Positions 6,818 to 13,988 of a stretch of DNA of 14,878 nucleotides are shown here, piece after piece. The stretch lies in assembly GCA_026770585.1 (NCBI GenBank), contig MU646875.1, positions 197,532 to 212,409 on the forward strand, given 5' to 3'. This DNA is from Baffinella frigidus (taxonomy: Eukaryota; Cryptophyceae; Cryptomonadales; Baffinellaceae). The position numbers and the translations under genes were made by a program. Below the pieces are notes generated by a model. That model ran no database searches. It saw only the letters and a list, made by a program, of their open reading frames with translations, and had not been told where the DNA came from. Position 1 is the first letter of the stretch. Every line of letters starts with the position of its first letter.

Positions 6818-7087
6818 TCAGGGTTCCGAAAATATTTTGTGTGGTTCCCGTGGGAAGGCATATTTTGGCCCGGGAACCAGGTGAGAGTCAAAGCAGGGCC
6901 CACGTTTGTTTGAGCTGCTGCACCCCGCCTGCTGGCACTGAGATCCGCAGTACCAGGTTTGCTTGCATATCGAGCAGCGTGGGCATCTTGCCCCTGTCAG
7001 CCTGGTCCGACATTCGAAGGGCCACGTGCCCAGACTGAGCAGTCTCCTTCTAGTTTCAAGGCCCGCCGTCCCGGGTCGGAAGAGTAC
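6818..7087 (-). pseudogene. MYND-type zinc-finger fragment
   Basis: On the minus strand an 89-codon open frame without ATG contains, at 6985-6920, CPRCSICKQTWYCGSQCQQA. CSIC-KQTW-YC-GSQ-CQQA fits the second half of a MYND finger (C-x2-C-x4-YC-x3-CQ-x-A). MYND fingers bind zinc and mediate protein-protein contacts. The usual following W and H are not seen; Cys and Asn stand near those places with one extra residue before the last Cys. The first Cys pair is also imperfect. The frame runs on to a stop at 6818-6820, just before degenerate telomeric repeat. It is likely an exon remnant truncated at the telomeric junction. A chance Cys-rich frame is possible but less likely given the match. Confidence 0.45.
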
Positions 7088-7455
7088 TCAGGCACGGTCC
7101 AAGGCTGTTTTAACTAGATCGATGTGCCGGAGGGCCGACGGGCGGCACACCTATCATCTTCCTTGGAACGTGCACCCTTTTAGGTCCTTTTTACCCTGCC
7201 TCGTTCGAACCGCGAAACTTCACTCCGAGCCTTTGGTGGTGTTTTGGTGCTTTAGATTTCAGCTAAGTCAACCAGCTCACGTAAGTCAACTTTCCCCTGA
7301 TTTCGTTTAGATGGACCCTGCCACCATGGCCGGCATTTGCTCTGCATAAGTGGAGACATCGGGGAGTAATACGTTGACCGAGGGGCCGAAAGGTTCATCG
7401 GGTTTTAACGACGCTCCTTGGTGGCTTCCTTATATGGGTAGTGGCAGTTACTTGA
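7088..7455. other. Gene-poor spacer
   Basis: Open frames occur on both strands but none resembles a known protein. Short AAGTCAAC phrases recur at about 7264 and 7284, and a related GTTGACTTAG at 7583. Nothing else is supported. Confidence 0.35.
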
Positions 7456-7495
7456 CTTAGACTTCGACTTGTGATAACACTGAACGAAGTCTAAG
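7456..7495. repeat. Perfect 11-bp hairpin
   Basis: CTTAGACTTCG (7456-7466) is complementary to CGAAGTCTAAG (7485-7495), around an 18-base loop. It abuts the left terminal repeat of the next element. Confidence 0.75.
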
Positions 7496-7916
7496 CTCGC
7501 CTCATTTCTTGCCGTGCATTTTCACTTTCGAATAAAGTCAATAAGTGTCAATAAGTGACTTAAGGCGCTGGTTTTCAGGGGGAGTTGACTTAGGCGAAAT
7601 GTTCTGGATCCGAGTGAACTTGGCGTTTCAAGTTTCGCCGGTTCGAACACCCCGCCCTGGTACCCCTGGAGGACCAGCTTGCACGTCTGGGGAGAGCCTC
7701 TCATGACGTGCCGGACCCTTTACTTGGCGAACCCCTTGACGATCTTGATCTGGAGAAAGTCTTGACGAATGTGGACACTTTAGGGACGAAACACTTCTCA
7801 ATGGGAGGGAAAACCCGGGGCGCTGCGTACCGGTAGCCCCCGAGCGCCTACCACCTTATTGACACTTATTGACTTTATTCGAAAGTGAGAATGCACGGTG
7901 CAAGAATTGAGGCGAG
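7496..7916. mobile_element. 421-bp element with ~60-bp terminal inverted repeats
   Basis: The arm 7496-7555 is complementary to 7855-7916, with three mismatches and one 2-base gap. Each arm holds TTATTGACACTTATTGAC, a short internal direct repeat. The ~300-bp interior contains GGTTCGAACACCCCG, which looks like an RNA polymerase III B box, but no tRNA stem set is seen. No transposase is encoded, so it would be non-autonomous. No target-site duplication was identified. Confidence 0.75.
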
Positions 7917-8340
7917 GTTAGGAAAACATCTGTAGATTGCAGAATACAGGCTGGGCCAGCGACCGAGGGCGCCGCCACAGCCCCCCCCGCTTTCCCCTCG
8001 CTTGATTTGACCAGCTCGTTCTTTGTTCGTGACTGGTCGACCTTTAGAATGAGGACAGTCACTTGGTTACCTCCTTTGGAAATCCTGACGGGCATGGACT
8101 CTGCCATGGAGTGTAAATGTAGCCGATTAGACGCTCTGGAAGGTTCCACTCGACCCATGCCACATGTGAGAAGGGTCGAGAACCTTCTAGAAAGTTCCAA
8201 ATTTATTTTGGGCACCGCACGCAGTGTTCTGGAGCGACTCCTCCATTTTACTACGCAAAACATAGAACTTTTAAAAGGCTTGCCCCCATGGTGACAGGCG
8301 TGACAAGACCCTTGACAAGAGTCATCACAAGACCCTTGAA
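7917..8340. other. Spacer with overlapping open frames
   Basis: A minus-strand frame (8263-7856, 135 codons) and a plus-strand frame (8007-8294, 95 codons) overlap. Neither resembles a known family, and the minus frame runs through the terminal inverted repeat, so I do not call either a gene. A direct repeat ACAAGACCCTTGA lies at about 8301 and 8327. Confidence 0.35.
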
Positions 8341-8347
8341 CTGCTGA

Positions 8348-8547
8348 AAGGGTCTATTTTTACACCCTATTTTTACATACACCCTCTTGCAAACTGCGTC
8401 CAAAGATATCCTCTGCTGGGTCTCGGGCGTCATGCGACGGGGTTTGAGCGCTATGCCGCCCGCGGAAGGCGCGAAGGCGGACAAGTCGTATAACGAAAAC
8501 GGACTGAATGGTCAGCTGTTCGCGGAAACTCTGCTCCACCCCCTAAG
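8348..8547 (+). CDS. Possible exon of an unknown gene
   Basis: An open frame after a TGA stop, without a required ATG, ends ETLLHPLR at a strong donor, AAG followed by GTAAGG (GT at 8548). The middle reads SGVMRRGLSAMPPAEGAKAD and then KSYNENGLNGQLFAE, which is protein-like in composition. The AT-rich, T-rich start (TCTATTTTTACACC) could be intron before an acceptor, so the true 5' edge is unknown. No family is recognised and no partner exon was found. Confidence 0.25.
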
Positions 8548-8559
8548 GTAAGGAGAGCC

Positions 8560-9270
8560 TCCGTGATCCTGCAGACCTGTTTCCCCTGCACTCTGCGTCT
8601 CGCGTCCCTGCCTCTGCACACATCCTCTCGCACACTGAACACAGCGGTGCAGGCGCGTCACGGGACAGTGCTGTCTCGACCCTGTCGAGGCGCCGCACAG
8701 GTACACATGTACCCGCCCCATGCTTCCCATCTCGTCCCCCATGCTGCATGTGGAGAAATCAAAACGTGACATGCTTCAAGCAAACCTGGGGTGTGACATA
8801 CTGCGGCTCTGCCAACCCCTGTATACCAATCTCGCGCCCGTCCCCATGAAAACTCGCCCCGACGACGCAGGAGACATGTAGTACATGTGAACGTCGCGGA
8901 GAAAGCGAACGGGAAGAGGGGCGCTCCTGCGGATGTGCCGAGAGGCGTGCGGTCGCTGCCGCGCACGAGTCACAGTATTATAAGGGGGCTTTCGATGTTC
9001 AAGAGGTCTGCGAGCGCAGGACGAGAGCGCTCCGTTTCGATGTTCACCCGCGCAGCGAGCGGAGAGAGAACGGTCCCCACATGCGGCGAGGGCGAGTGCG
9101 CAGAAGAGGAATGCGTTCGCTACGTTGCAGGTGACCGCACATGCACTGGGCGCTTGCAGGCTTCCACTGCTGGCGTGCTCCTGCCCGGGGCGATTTCTTG
9201 CTGAGCGGCATCCCCAGGCGCAGCGCCGCAGCAGCTGCCTTTCGGTCCTTGACGTTGTTCGAGCTCCCAC
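8560..9270. other. GC-rich region with many overlapping frames
   Basis: The longest frame of the window (minus strand, 9270-8776, 164 codons) is here. It has no recognisable domain and other frames are open over the same bases, as expected by chance in GC-rich DNA. Direct repeats of TTTCGATGTTCA lie near 8991 and 9034. Small palindromes around ACATGTAC lie near 8703 and 8874. No gene is claimed. Confidence 0.3.
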
Positions 9271-9280
9271 CTAGACACCA

Positions 9281-9423
9281 TACCACCAGACCTGCGCAGC
9301 GGACCAAATCGAAGATGGTTTGGAGCCATTTCCTCGGGTGGCACATTCGTTTTCGAAGGTGCCGCCCGAGGAATTGGCTCATGTTCCAGCGTCGATTTGG
9401 TCCGCCTCGGAGGGCTGGTGGTA
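9281..9423. mobile_element. Foldback element, TACCACCAGCCC family, copy 2
   Basis: The left arm from TACCACCAGACC through GCGGACCAAATCG, GGAGCC and TCCTCGGGTGGCAC pairs with the right arm ending GGGCTGGTGGTA. The arms are ~65 bp with a ~14-base loop (ATTCGTTTTCGAAG). It shares ends and the ACCAAATCG block with 1554-1699. Its interior makes several spurious open frames on both strands. Confidence 0.82.
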
Positions 9424-9591
9424 GGCGGACACTGCCACGTATCCTATGATCCTGCAGCATGACCTGCTCTGTGACCTGCTCGACCCTGCACAGGGGAGGA
9501 CAAACACAGCAGTGTTCAGCCAACTTGCCAACTGGAGGAGAGTCAGCAGCCCCCGGCGCACGACGTGCACGCTATCATTGCCAAGGTCCCC

Positions 9592-9814
9592 TAAACCCTA
9601 AACCCTAAACCCTAAACCCTAAACCCTAAACCCTAAATCCTCAACCCTCAACCATAAACCCTAAACCCTTAACCCTTAACCCTTAACCCTAAAACCTCAA
9701 CCCTACACCCTAAACCCTAAACCCTAAACCCTAAACCCTACACCCTACACCCTACACCCTAAACCCTACACCCTACACCCTACACCCTAAACCCTAAACC
9801 CTCAACCCTCAACC
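9592..9814. repeat. Interstitial telomeric tract, C-strand orientation
   Basis: CCCTAAA units come first, with CCCTTAA and CCCTCAA variants. A block of CCCTACA (about 9735-9788) follows, then CCCTCAA. The orientation is opposite to the 5619-6790 tract. Confidence 0.95.
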
Positions 9815-10060
9815 CTCGCCTGCGCACCCAAGACCAATCGGCGAGCCAGGACTCCAGACCGTGCCACCCAAGGCCCGCCGAAAGGAAGCAGCGCCTTTCT
9901 GCAGAACCAGTTCCAGTGTCCGCCTATGGTGGGAGTTAAAAAAAGCTAAAGGACCTCAGGACCCGAGACCTTGTCAGTCGTTTTTTTAATTTTTGAAATA
10001 GGAATCTGACGCAGGGCGTCAGATTACTTAGGAAAACGGTTGTAATCAGGAAAATTCTGG
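9815..10060. other. AT-richer spacer with hairpin
   Basis: A perfect 10-bp hairpin AATCTGACGC (10003-10012), AGG, GCGTCAGATT (10016-10025) lies here. No gene is seen. Confidence 0.55.
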
Positions 10061-10129
10061 CAATGAAATTTACTACACTCAATGGAGTTTACTAGTAATA
10101 TCAAAGCATCCGTGCAGTAATTTTCATTG
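10061..10129. mobile_element. Inverted pair of CAACGAAATTTACTACAC-type motifs, copy 1
   Basis: CAATGAAATTTACTACAC (10061-10078) faces GTGCAGTAATTTTCATTG (10112-10129). This is the same core layout as in the elements at 10255, 10666 and 12961, but with different flanks. It is probably a decayed non-autonomous foldback element. Confidence 0.55.
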
Positions 10130-10220
10130 ATTCCCAAGGGTTTGAATTAAAAGCGTTTTCACGTGAGATTCTATCCCTGTCTGTCACCTACCCTGCCATG
10201 TTTTCTTGTCAGCAGTCCCA

Positions 10221-10344
10221 TCTCCACAAAACAATTAATTAATTGCTTTTGGTGCAACGAAATTTACTCCTCAAACTCTTTACTGTTACTTTTATGAGCA
10301 AATCGTGTAGTAATTTTCGTTGCCAAAAGCAATTAATTAATACT
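10221..10344. mobile_element. MITE-like element, CAATTAATTAATTGC family, copy 1
   Basis: The left arm TCTCCA...CAATTAATTAATTGCTTTTGG...CAACGAAATTTACT pairs with the right arm AGTAATTTTCGTTGCCAAAAGC...TGGAGA. The arms are about 35-45 bp. A ~38-base centre separates the facing 18-base motifs at 10255-10272 and 10305-10322. It is AT-rich and non-coding. A second copy is at about 12907-13052. Confidence 0.75.
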
Positions 10345-10469
10345 TGTATGGAGATTAAGTCCCCACACCCCAATGCCTCCTCACAACCTGACAGCCCCAC
10401 AACCTAAACCTGAACCAAAACTCAAAGAAGACGGGGAGGCGCGTCTCCAGTCCGCTCACGCATTGCGTG

Positions 10470-10537
10470 AGGTCCTTAAGGTTTTCGATTTCTTAATTTC
10501 GTTAGGTCCTTCAAGTTTTTGATTTCTTAATTTCTCC
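10470..10537 (+). repeat. Tandem repeat, two 34-bp units
   Basis: AGGTCCTTAAGGTTTTCGAT with its TTCTTAATTTC tail is followed directly by a second unit (AGGTCCTTCAAGTTTTTGAT and the same tail). Confidence 0.8.
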
Positions 10538-10665
10538 AACATAGGCCACCACCACGCTTTTCCGTAGAAAAGATCTGCAGAAAAATCATTGTTTGCTTAC
10601 GCGGTGCGGTCCTTTAGTACCTTCATAATTTACTGTGGAGACCTTGTTAATCCAAACAACTTGGG

Positions 10666-10734
10666 CAAGGAAATTTACTACACATGCTGGTCTTAACATG
10701 TAATATTAAAGCAGCCGTGTAGTAGTTTTCGTTG
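10666..10734. mobile_element. Inverted pair of CAACGAAATTTACTACAC-type motifs, copy 3
   Basis: CAAGGAAATTTACTACAC (10666-10683) faces GTGTAGTAGTTTTCGTTG (10717-10734) across 33 bases. The outer arms are no longer clear. Confidence 0.55.
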
Positions 10735-10787
10735 AAACCATTTTTTTAGATGAAAAAGGTTTCCATATCAGATTGATGCGTATCGAG

Positions 10788-10913
10788 ACGCAGGGCTACT
10801 GCATACCGTTTGAGGTATGCAGTAGCCCTGCGTTTGAGGTACCGTTTGAGGCATGCAGTAGCCCTGCGTGTGAGGTATGCAGTAGCCCTGCGTTTGAGGT
10901 ATGCAGTAGCCCT
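10788..10913. repeat. 24-bp tandem repeat with a 20-bp hairpin
   Basis: ACGCAGGGCTACTGCATACC (10788-10807) is perfectly complementary to 10814-10833 across a 6-base loop. The right arm is the first of four 24-bp units, GAGGTATGCAGTAGCCCTGC plus GTTT (10812, 10848, 10872, 10896), with a 12-base partial unit at 10836. Peptide repeats in several frames are by-products of the tandem structure. Confidence 0.88.
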
Positions 10914-10940
10914 GAAATCCCTTCGAACTCCGCTGTGTGG
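10914..10940 (+). repeat. 3' end fragment of the ~115-bp dispersed repeat
   Basis: GAAATCCCTTCGAACTCCGC followed by TGTGTGG matches the terminal 27 bases of the copies at 1750 and 13870. A shorter terminal fragment (CCGCTGTGTGGACC) lies near 11979. Confidence 0.6.
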
Positions 10941-10983
10941 ACCCAAACGCGCGGGATTGGTTGGTGCTCCCAGGCGCGGATGG

Positions 10984-11120
10984 GAAACCCTCAACCCTCA
11001 ACCCTGCACTCTAAACCCTAAACCCTAAACCCTAAACCGGAAGCTCGTGCAAGAGCGGCCGACATCCCGGTTTAGGGTTTAGGGTTTAGGGTTTAGGGTC
11101 TAGGTTTTAGGGTTTAGGGT
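10984..11120. repeat. Outward-facing telomeric repeats around a 26-bp spacer
   Basis: A C-strand arm (11011-11040, four units ending CCGG) and a G-strand arm (11067-11096, starting CCGG) are perfect 30-bp complements. The spacer 11041-11066 is unique sequence (AAGCTCGTGCAAGAGCGGCC and six more bases). Degenerate telomeric units extend both sides. Confidence 0.93.
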
Positions 11121-11178
11121 ACACGCATTGTGATGCACGGGGCACAGCAAGTATCACAATGCGCAGGGCATGTGCGCT

Positions 11179-11450
11179 GCTGGCGCGAGGGGTCATTTCG
11201 CAAGAAAACACCAACCTCCCTCACGGCGCGGTCGTACAGGGCGACGCACTCGATGCTGCGCGCGCAACACCCTGATTTATTCCACCTGTAGTCAATTTCA
11301 CCAGAGGTAAACCCCGAATCGGTCGTGTGTATCAACATATTAAACCTCGCCCCCCCCCCCCTGGGTCTAGGCGTGGTCGTACGGGGCGACGCACTCGATG
11401 CTGCGCTGGCGCTGGTTGTTTGGCAACAGCATACCAACCCCCCTCCTGGC
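11179..11450 (+). repeat. Dispersed repeat module with GGTCGTAC and CACTCGATGCTGCGC
   Basis: The module order is GCTGGCGCGAGGGGTCATTT, a CATACCAACCCCCCTCC-like part, GGCGCGGTCGTAC, then GACGCACTCGATGCTGCGC. It is seen at 11179-11264, split as 11370-11406 and 11405-11450, partly at 11803-11828 and 11991-12020, and at 12202-12280. Poly-C runs (about 11350-11361, 12229-12238) mark the same position. It is non-coding and its identity is unknown. Confidence 0.6.
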
Positions 11451-11608
11451 CATGTGAATACGGTGACTGCAGACCTGAAAGGCCTTTAGATTGGGTCGTA
11501 CTAGTAAATAATAGTAAAGCATTTGAGGCACTGACGTGAACGTCATGCACTGGCGTGGATCGGTATCAACGTATGAAACCGCGTTTTCTCCCCTGGGTCC
11601 AGCCCCAC
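11451..11608. other. Spacer with an inverted fragment of the AT-rich MITE
   Basis: GTCGTACTAGTAAATAATAG plus TAAAGCATTTGA (about 11494-11525) is the exact reverse complement of the centre of the element at about 12977-13008. No gene is seen. Confidence 0.55.
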
Positions 11609-11787
11609 GAGAATGCTAGAGGGGCCTATTTAAAACCAATGTGCTTTTAAAAGTGGGCATTTGTGTAGTAAATTTCGTTGATTGGTCACGTTACTAGCCA
11701 TATATTGGCCAGTCACGAGGTTGGACCACCTTGTGCTGGTACAAATATCTACAACCCCACATATAAATAGGCCCCTCTAGGATTCTC
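11609..11787. mobile_element. Foldback element, GAGAATGCTAGAGGGGCC family, copy 1
   Basis: GAGAATGCTAGAGGGGCCTA (with TTTA) at the left pairs with TAAATAGGCCCCTCTAGGATTCTC at the right. The interior (GTGTAGTAAATTTCGTTG at 11663, then CACGAGGTTGGA) aligns to 13989-14169 in the same orientation. It is 179 bp and non-coding. CGAGTGG follows in both copies and may belong to the element. Confidence 0.85.
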
Positions 11788-11827
11788 GAGTGGAGGCGCG
11801 GTGCTGGCGCGAGGGGTTATTTGGCAA

Positions 11828-11943
11828 CTACACAGCGGACTTCGAAGGGATTTCTGAATAACCCTTAAGCGATAAGACCTACGACCCTACGGTAGGTAAC
11901 CCGTAGGGACATAGGGGGCTTCCTACGGATAAGGTAACGGAAA
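11828..11943 (-). repeat. ~115-bp dispersed repeat, copy 2
   Basis: The reverse complement aligns to 1750-1865 and 13870-13984, with TTTCCGTTACC, TCCCTACGGGTT, CCTACCGTAGGG, TTATTCAGAAATCCC and GTCCGCTGTGTAG. The adjoining 11803-11828 is part of the GCTGGCGCGAGG module. Confidence 0.8.
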
Positions 11944-12145
11944 CTCTGCCCGAAATGGGCCGTAAAGCCCGTCGTAGCCCGCTGTGTGGACCATACCAAC
12001 CCCCCTCCAGGCGCGGTGGGAGGCGACTCACGATAGCCAAACATGCTCTAGAGGGTCACCTACCCAGAGTCATATATCACCCAGTATTTAACGTATACGT
12101 ATATACGAAGATAATTAAACGACGACCCCGGATGCGCGGCAGGCG

Positions 12146-12206
12146 GTGAAGGCGGGGGGGGAGAGTGAGGGAGGAGGAGGGGGGGTAGAGAAAGAGAGAG
12201 AGAGGG
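12146..12206 (+). repeat. Purine (GA/GGA) tract
   Basis: Runs of G and then GAGG, GGAGG and AGAGAG make an almost pure purine strand of about 60 bases. It is low-complexity and could form quadruplex or triplex structures. Confidence 0.75.
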
Positions 12207-12295
12207 TCATTTGGCGATAACATACCAACCCCCCCCCCAGGCGCGGTCGTACAAGGCATCGAGCGCACTCGATGCTGCGCGCCGCAGAAGGCGAC

Positions 12296-12875
12296 AACAA
12301 AAAGGCCGAGCCTGGCGCCGCTACCTCCGCCCACGTCAACGTACCCTCCCCTTCCACGCGACGATGGCCGGCACCCCAAACCGTCCGCGGACGGGTTTCG
12401 TCCGCGTTGTACTAGGAATAATAGAAGGACGCAGACGATTTGATGTGTTGGGTGTCGTCGCGGCAACAAAAAGGCCGAGCCTGGCGCGGCCACGTCCGCC
12501 CACGTCAACGTACCCCCCTTCCATCAACCTTCACGGGAGGATCAAATCGTCGATTTTAAAATCTCGAATGTACCTGGGCAGACACTCTTTCTCGGGGGGT
12601 CTGCCCTGGTAAAGTGGAGATGTTCAAATTGACGATTTAGTCCTCTCCCGTGAAGGTTGGTGGTTGTCACTCTGTCCAGAGGTACTCCCCTTTCACGCGA
12701 CGATGGCCGGCACCCCAAATCGACAACTTATTTGTACCGATCCGCGGACGGATTCCGTTCTCTTTGTACTGGGGATAATAGAAAGACGCAGTCGATTTGA
12801 TGTGCCGGGTATCGTCGCGGCAAGAAGAAGGCTGCCCAGCCTGGCGCCGCCACTCTTTACTTCAACGTACTCCCC
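12296..12875 (+). repeat. ~168-bp tandem repeat interrupted by foldback elements
   Basis: The head CAACAAAAAGGCCGAGCCTG through CACGTCAACGTACC recurs at 12296, 12464 and (diverged) about 12820. The body (TTCCACGCGACGATGGCCGG, CACCCCAAA, GGAATAATAGAAGGACGCAG, TGTCGTCGCGG) recurs at about 12350-12463 and 12688-12819. The second unit is split by the foldback element at 12521-12663, and the third by the AT-rich element at 12907-13052. Open frames along the repeat are shared by-products and look non-coding. Confidence 0.75.
12521..12663. mobile_element. Foldback element with two nested inverted repeats
   Basis: The outer arms CCATCAACCTTCACGGGA (12521-12538) and 12646-12663 pair with one mismatch and continue weakly through AAATCGTC. 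The inner arms TACCTGGGCAGAC (12571-12583) and 12599-12611 pair with one mismatch. It is 143 bp and non-coding, and is inserted in a tandem repeat unit. Confidence 0.8.
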
Positions 12876-12906
12876 GTATTGATTAATTGTATCAATTAAT
12901 TGTTGT

Positions 12907-13052
12907 ATTAATTGATTGCTTTGGGTATTAAATAATTGTATCAATTAATTACTTTTGGCGAAACGAAATTTACTACTCAAATGCTTTACTATTATTTACT
13001 AGTACGACCCAATCGTGTGGTAAATTTCGATACCCAAAGGCAATTAATTAAT
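12907..13052. mobile_element. MITE-like element, CAATTAATTAATTGC family, copy 2
   Basis: ATTAATTGATTGCTTTGGGT (12907) pairs with 13030-13052. The facing motifs AAACGAAATTTACTACTC (12961-12978) and GTGTGGTAAATTTCGATA (13015-13032) match those of 10221-10344. A nested second CAATTAATTACTTTTGG arm (12942) suggests internal duplication. Confidence 0.72.
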
Positions 13053-13137
13053 GCTTTTGCGGAGATGACCTTTTGTCACTCTGTCCAGAGGCGGCACGCT
13101 GGTGTGGCGCCGATGTCTGGATTTATTGGAGAGGATT

Positions 13138-13379
13138 CGCCGTTTTGCTCTCTCGCTCTGCCGCTTAGTGTTCTTCTGGCGTGGTCTCCTGCGGGAGGCG
13201 TGTGCGCCACGGAACATGACAAGGCAGTCACCTCGGACAGTTGGCTTCGGCGTCCGCGTGACCGGTCACGCGGGCGCTCAAGAGCCTGCCGGCGGGGCTG
13301 TTCCACGCCGTTTTGCTCTCTCGCTCTGCCGCTTAGTGTGCTTCTGGCGTGGTCTCCTGCGGGAGGCGTGTGCGCCACG
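13138..13379 (+). repeat. 74-bp direct duplication around a 28-bp palindrome
   Basis: The segments 13138-13211 and 13306-13379 differ at one base (GTGTTCTT against GTGTGCTT). Between them 13250-13277 is a palindrome with one G-T position pair; its core CCGCGTGACCGGTCACGCGG (13254-13273) is perfect. Frames on both strands run through the duplication but resemble nothing known. Confidence 0.85.
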
Positions 13380-13589
13380 AGAATGACTTATACGTGCATA
13401 GAATGACTTACGGGAATGACTTACATGAGCAGGTCATTTTGTACGTCGTGGGAGAAGCCAGCATCTTCGTCATGGAGGTACCCCCCTCCTCGGGGACACG
13501 CGACGACACCGAGTTCTCAAAGGCGAGATGCAAGTCGATCTCTCTCTCTGGCTATCCCTAGGAGCATAGGGCGTCCCTAGGGGTTGTGC

Positions 13590-13628
13590 GTGTCTAGGGT
13601 GTAGGGTTTGGAGTTTGGCGTGTAGGAT
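13590..13628. repeat. Short degenerate telomere-like stretch
   Basis: TCTAGGGTGTAGGGTTTGGA and a few following bases resemble TTTAGGG units in G-strand orientation. Too short and diverged to be more than a relic. Confidence 0.45.
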
Positions 13629-13713
13629 TGGCACGCGGATGCAAAGCGCAGAGCAACGTCTGGGAGCGAGCTGCACCTCTAATCGACTCGGGTTGGGTCC
13701 GGATTTCGGCCGC

Positions 13714-13791
13714 TTTGTACCAGGAATAATAGAAAGACGCAGTCGATTTGAGGCTTTGTACCAGGAATAATAGAAAGACACAGTCGATTTG
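13714..13791 (+). repeat. Tandem 40-bp duplication related to the 168-bp repeat
   Basis: CTTTGTACCAGGAATAATAG plus AAAGACGCAGTCGATTTGAGG is present twice in a row. It matches the parts of the tandem repeat at about 12407 and 12763. TGTCGTTGCG follows, as TGTCGTCGCG does there. Confidence 0.8.
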
Positions 13792-13869
13792 AGGTGCAGG
13801 GTGTCGTTGCGTGGGTTCCCAAACGAAACAGCTGTCTGTCAAGGAATTTTCTGGTAGAAAATGCCCGAG

Positions 13870-13984
13870 TTTCCGTTACCTTATACGTAGGAACCCTGGG
13901 GTGTCCCTACGGGTTGCCTACCGTAGGGTCGTAGGTCTTATGGCTTAGAGGCTATTCGAAATCTCTTCGAAGTCCGCTGTGTGG
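13870..13984 (+). repeat. ~115-bp dispersed repeat, copy 3
   Basis: TTTCCGTTACC through TGTCCCTACGGGTTGCCTAC, GTCGTAGGTCTTATGG and GTCCGCTGTGTGG. It aligns full length with the copies at 1750 (same strand) and 11828 (opposite strand). Four bases separate it from the next foldback element. Confidence 0.82.
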
Positions 13985-13988
13985 ACAT

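Noticed and set aside
7636-7655. tRNA-like T-arm (GGTTCGAACACCCCG)
   Set aside because: The flanking bases do not form a T stem and no acceptor, D or anticodon stems could be placed around it.
7856-8263. Minus-strand 135-codon frame
   Set aside because: Its end lies in the terminal inverted repeat of the 7496-7916 element, no family is recognised, and an overlapping plus-strand frame is equally open.
8776-9270. Longest open frame in the window (minus strand, 164 codons)
   Set aside because: It has no recognisable domain and an erratic, basic and Ser-rich composition, and it overlaps several other open frames in GC-rich DNA. Length alone is not convincing.
10746-11028. Repeat-peptide frames on both strands
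   Set aside because: They arise from the 24-bp tandem repeat, whose length is a multiple of three and so keeps all frames open.
13076-13406. Frames with duplicated motifs on both strands
   Set aside because: The apparent internal protein repeat is the 74-bp DNA duplication. The two copies differ at one base, so codon conservation cannot be tested.
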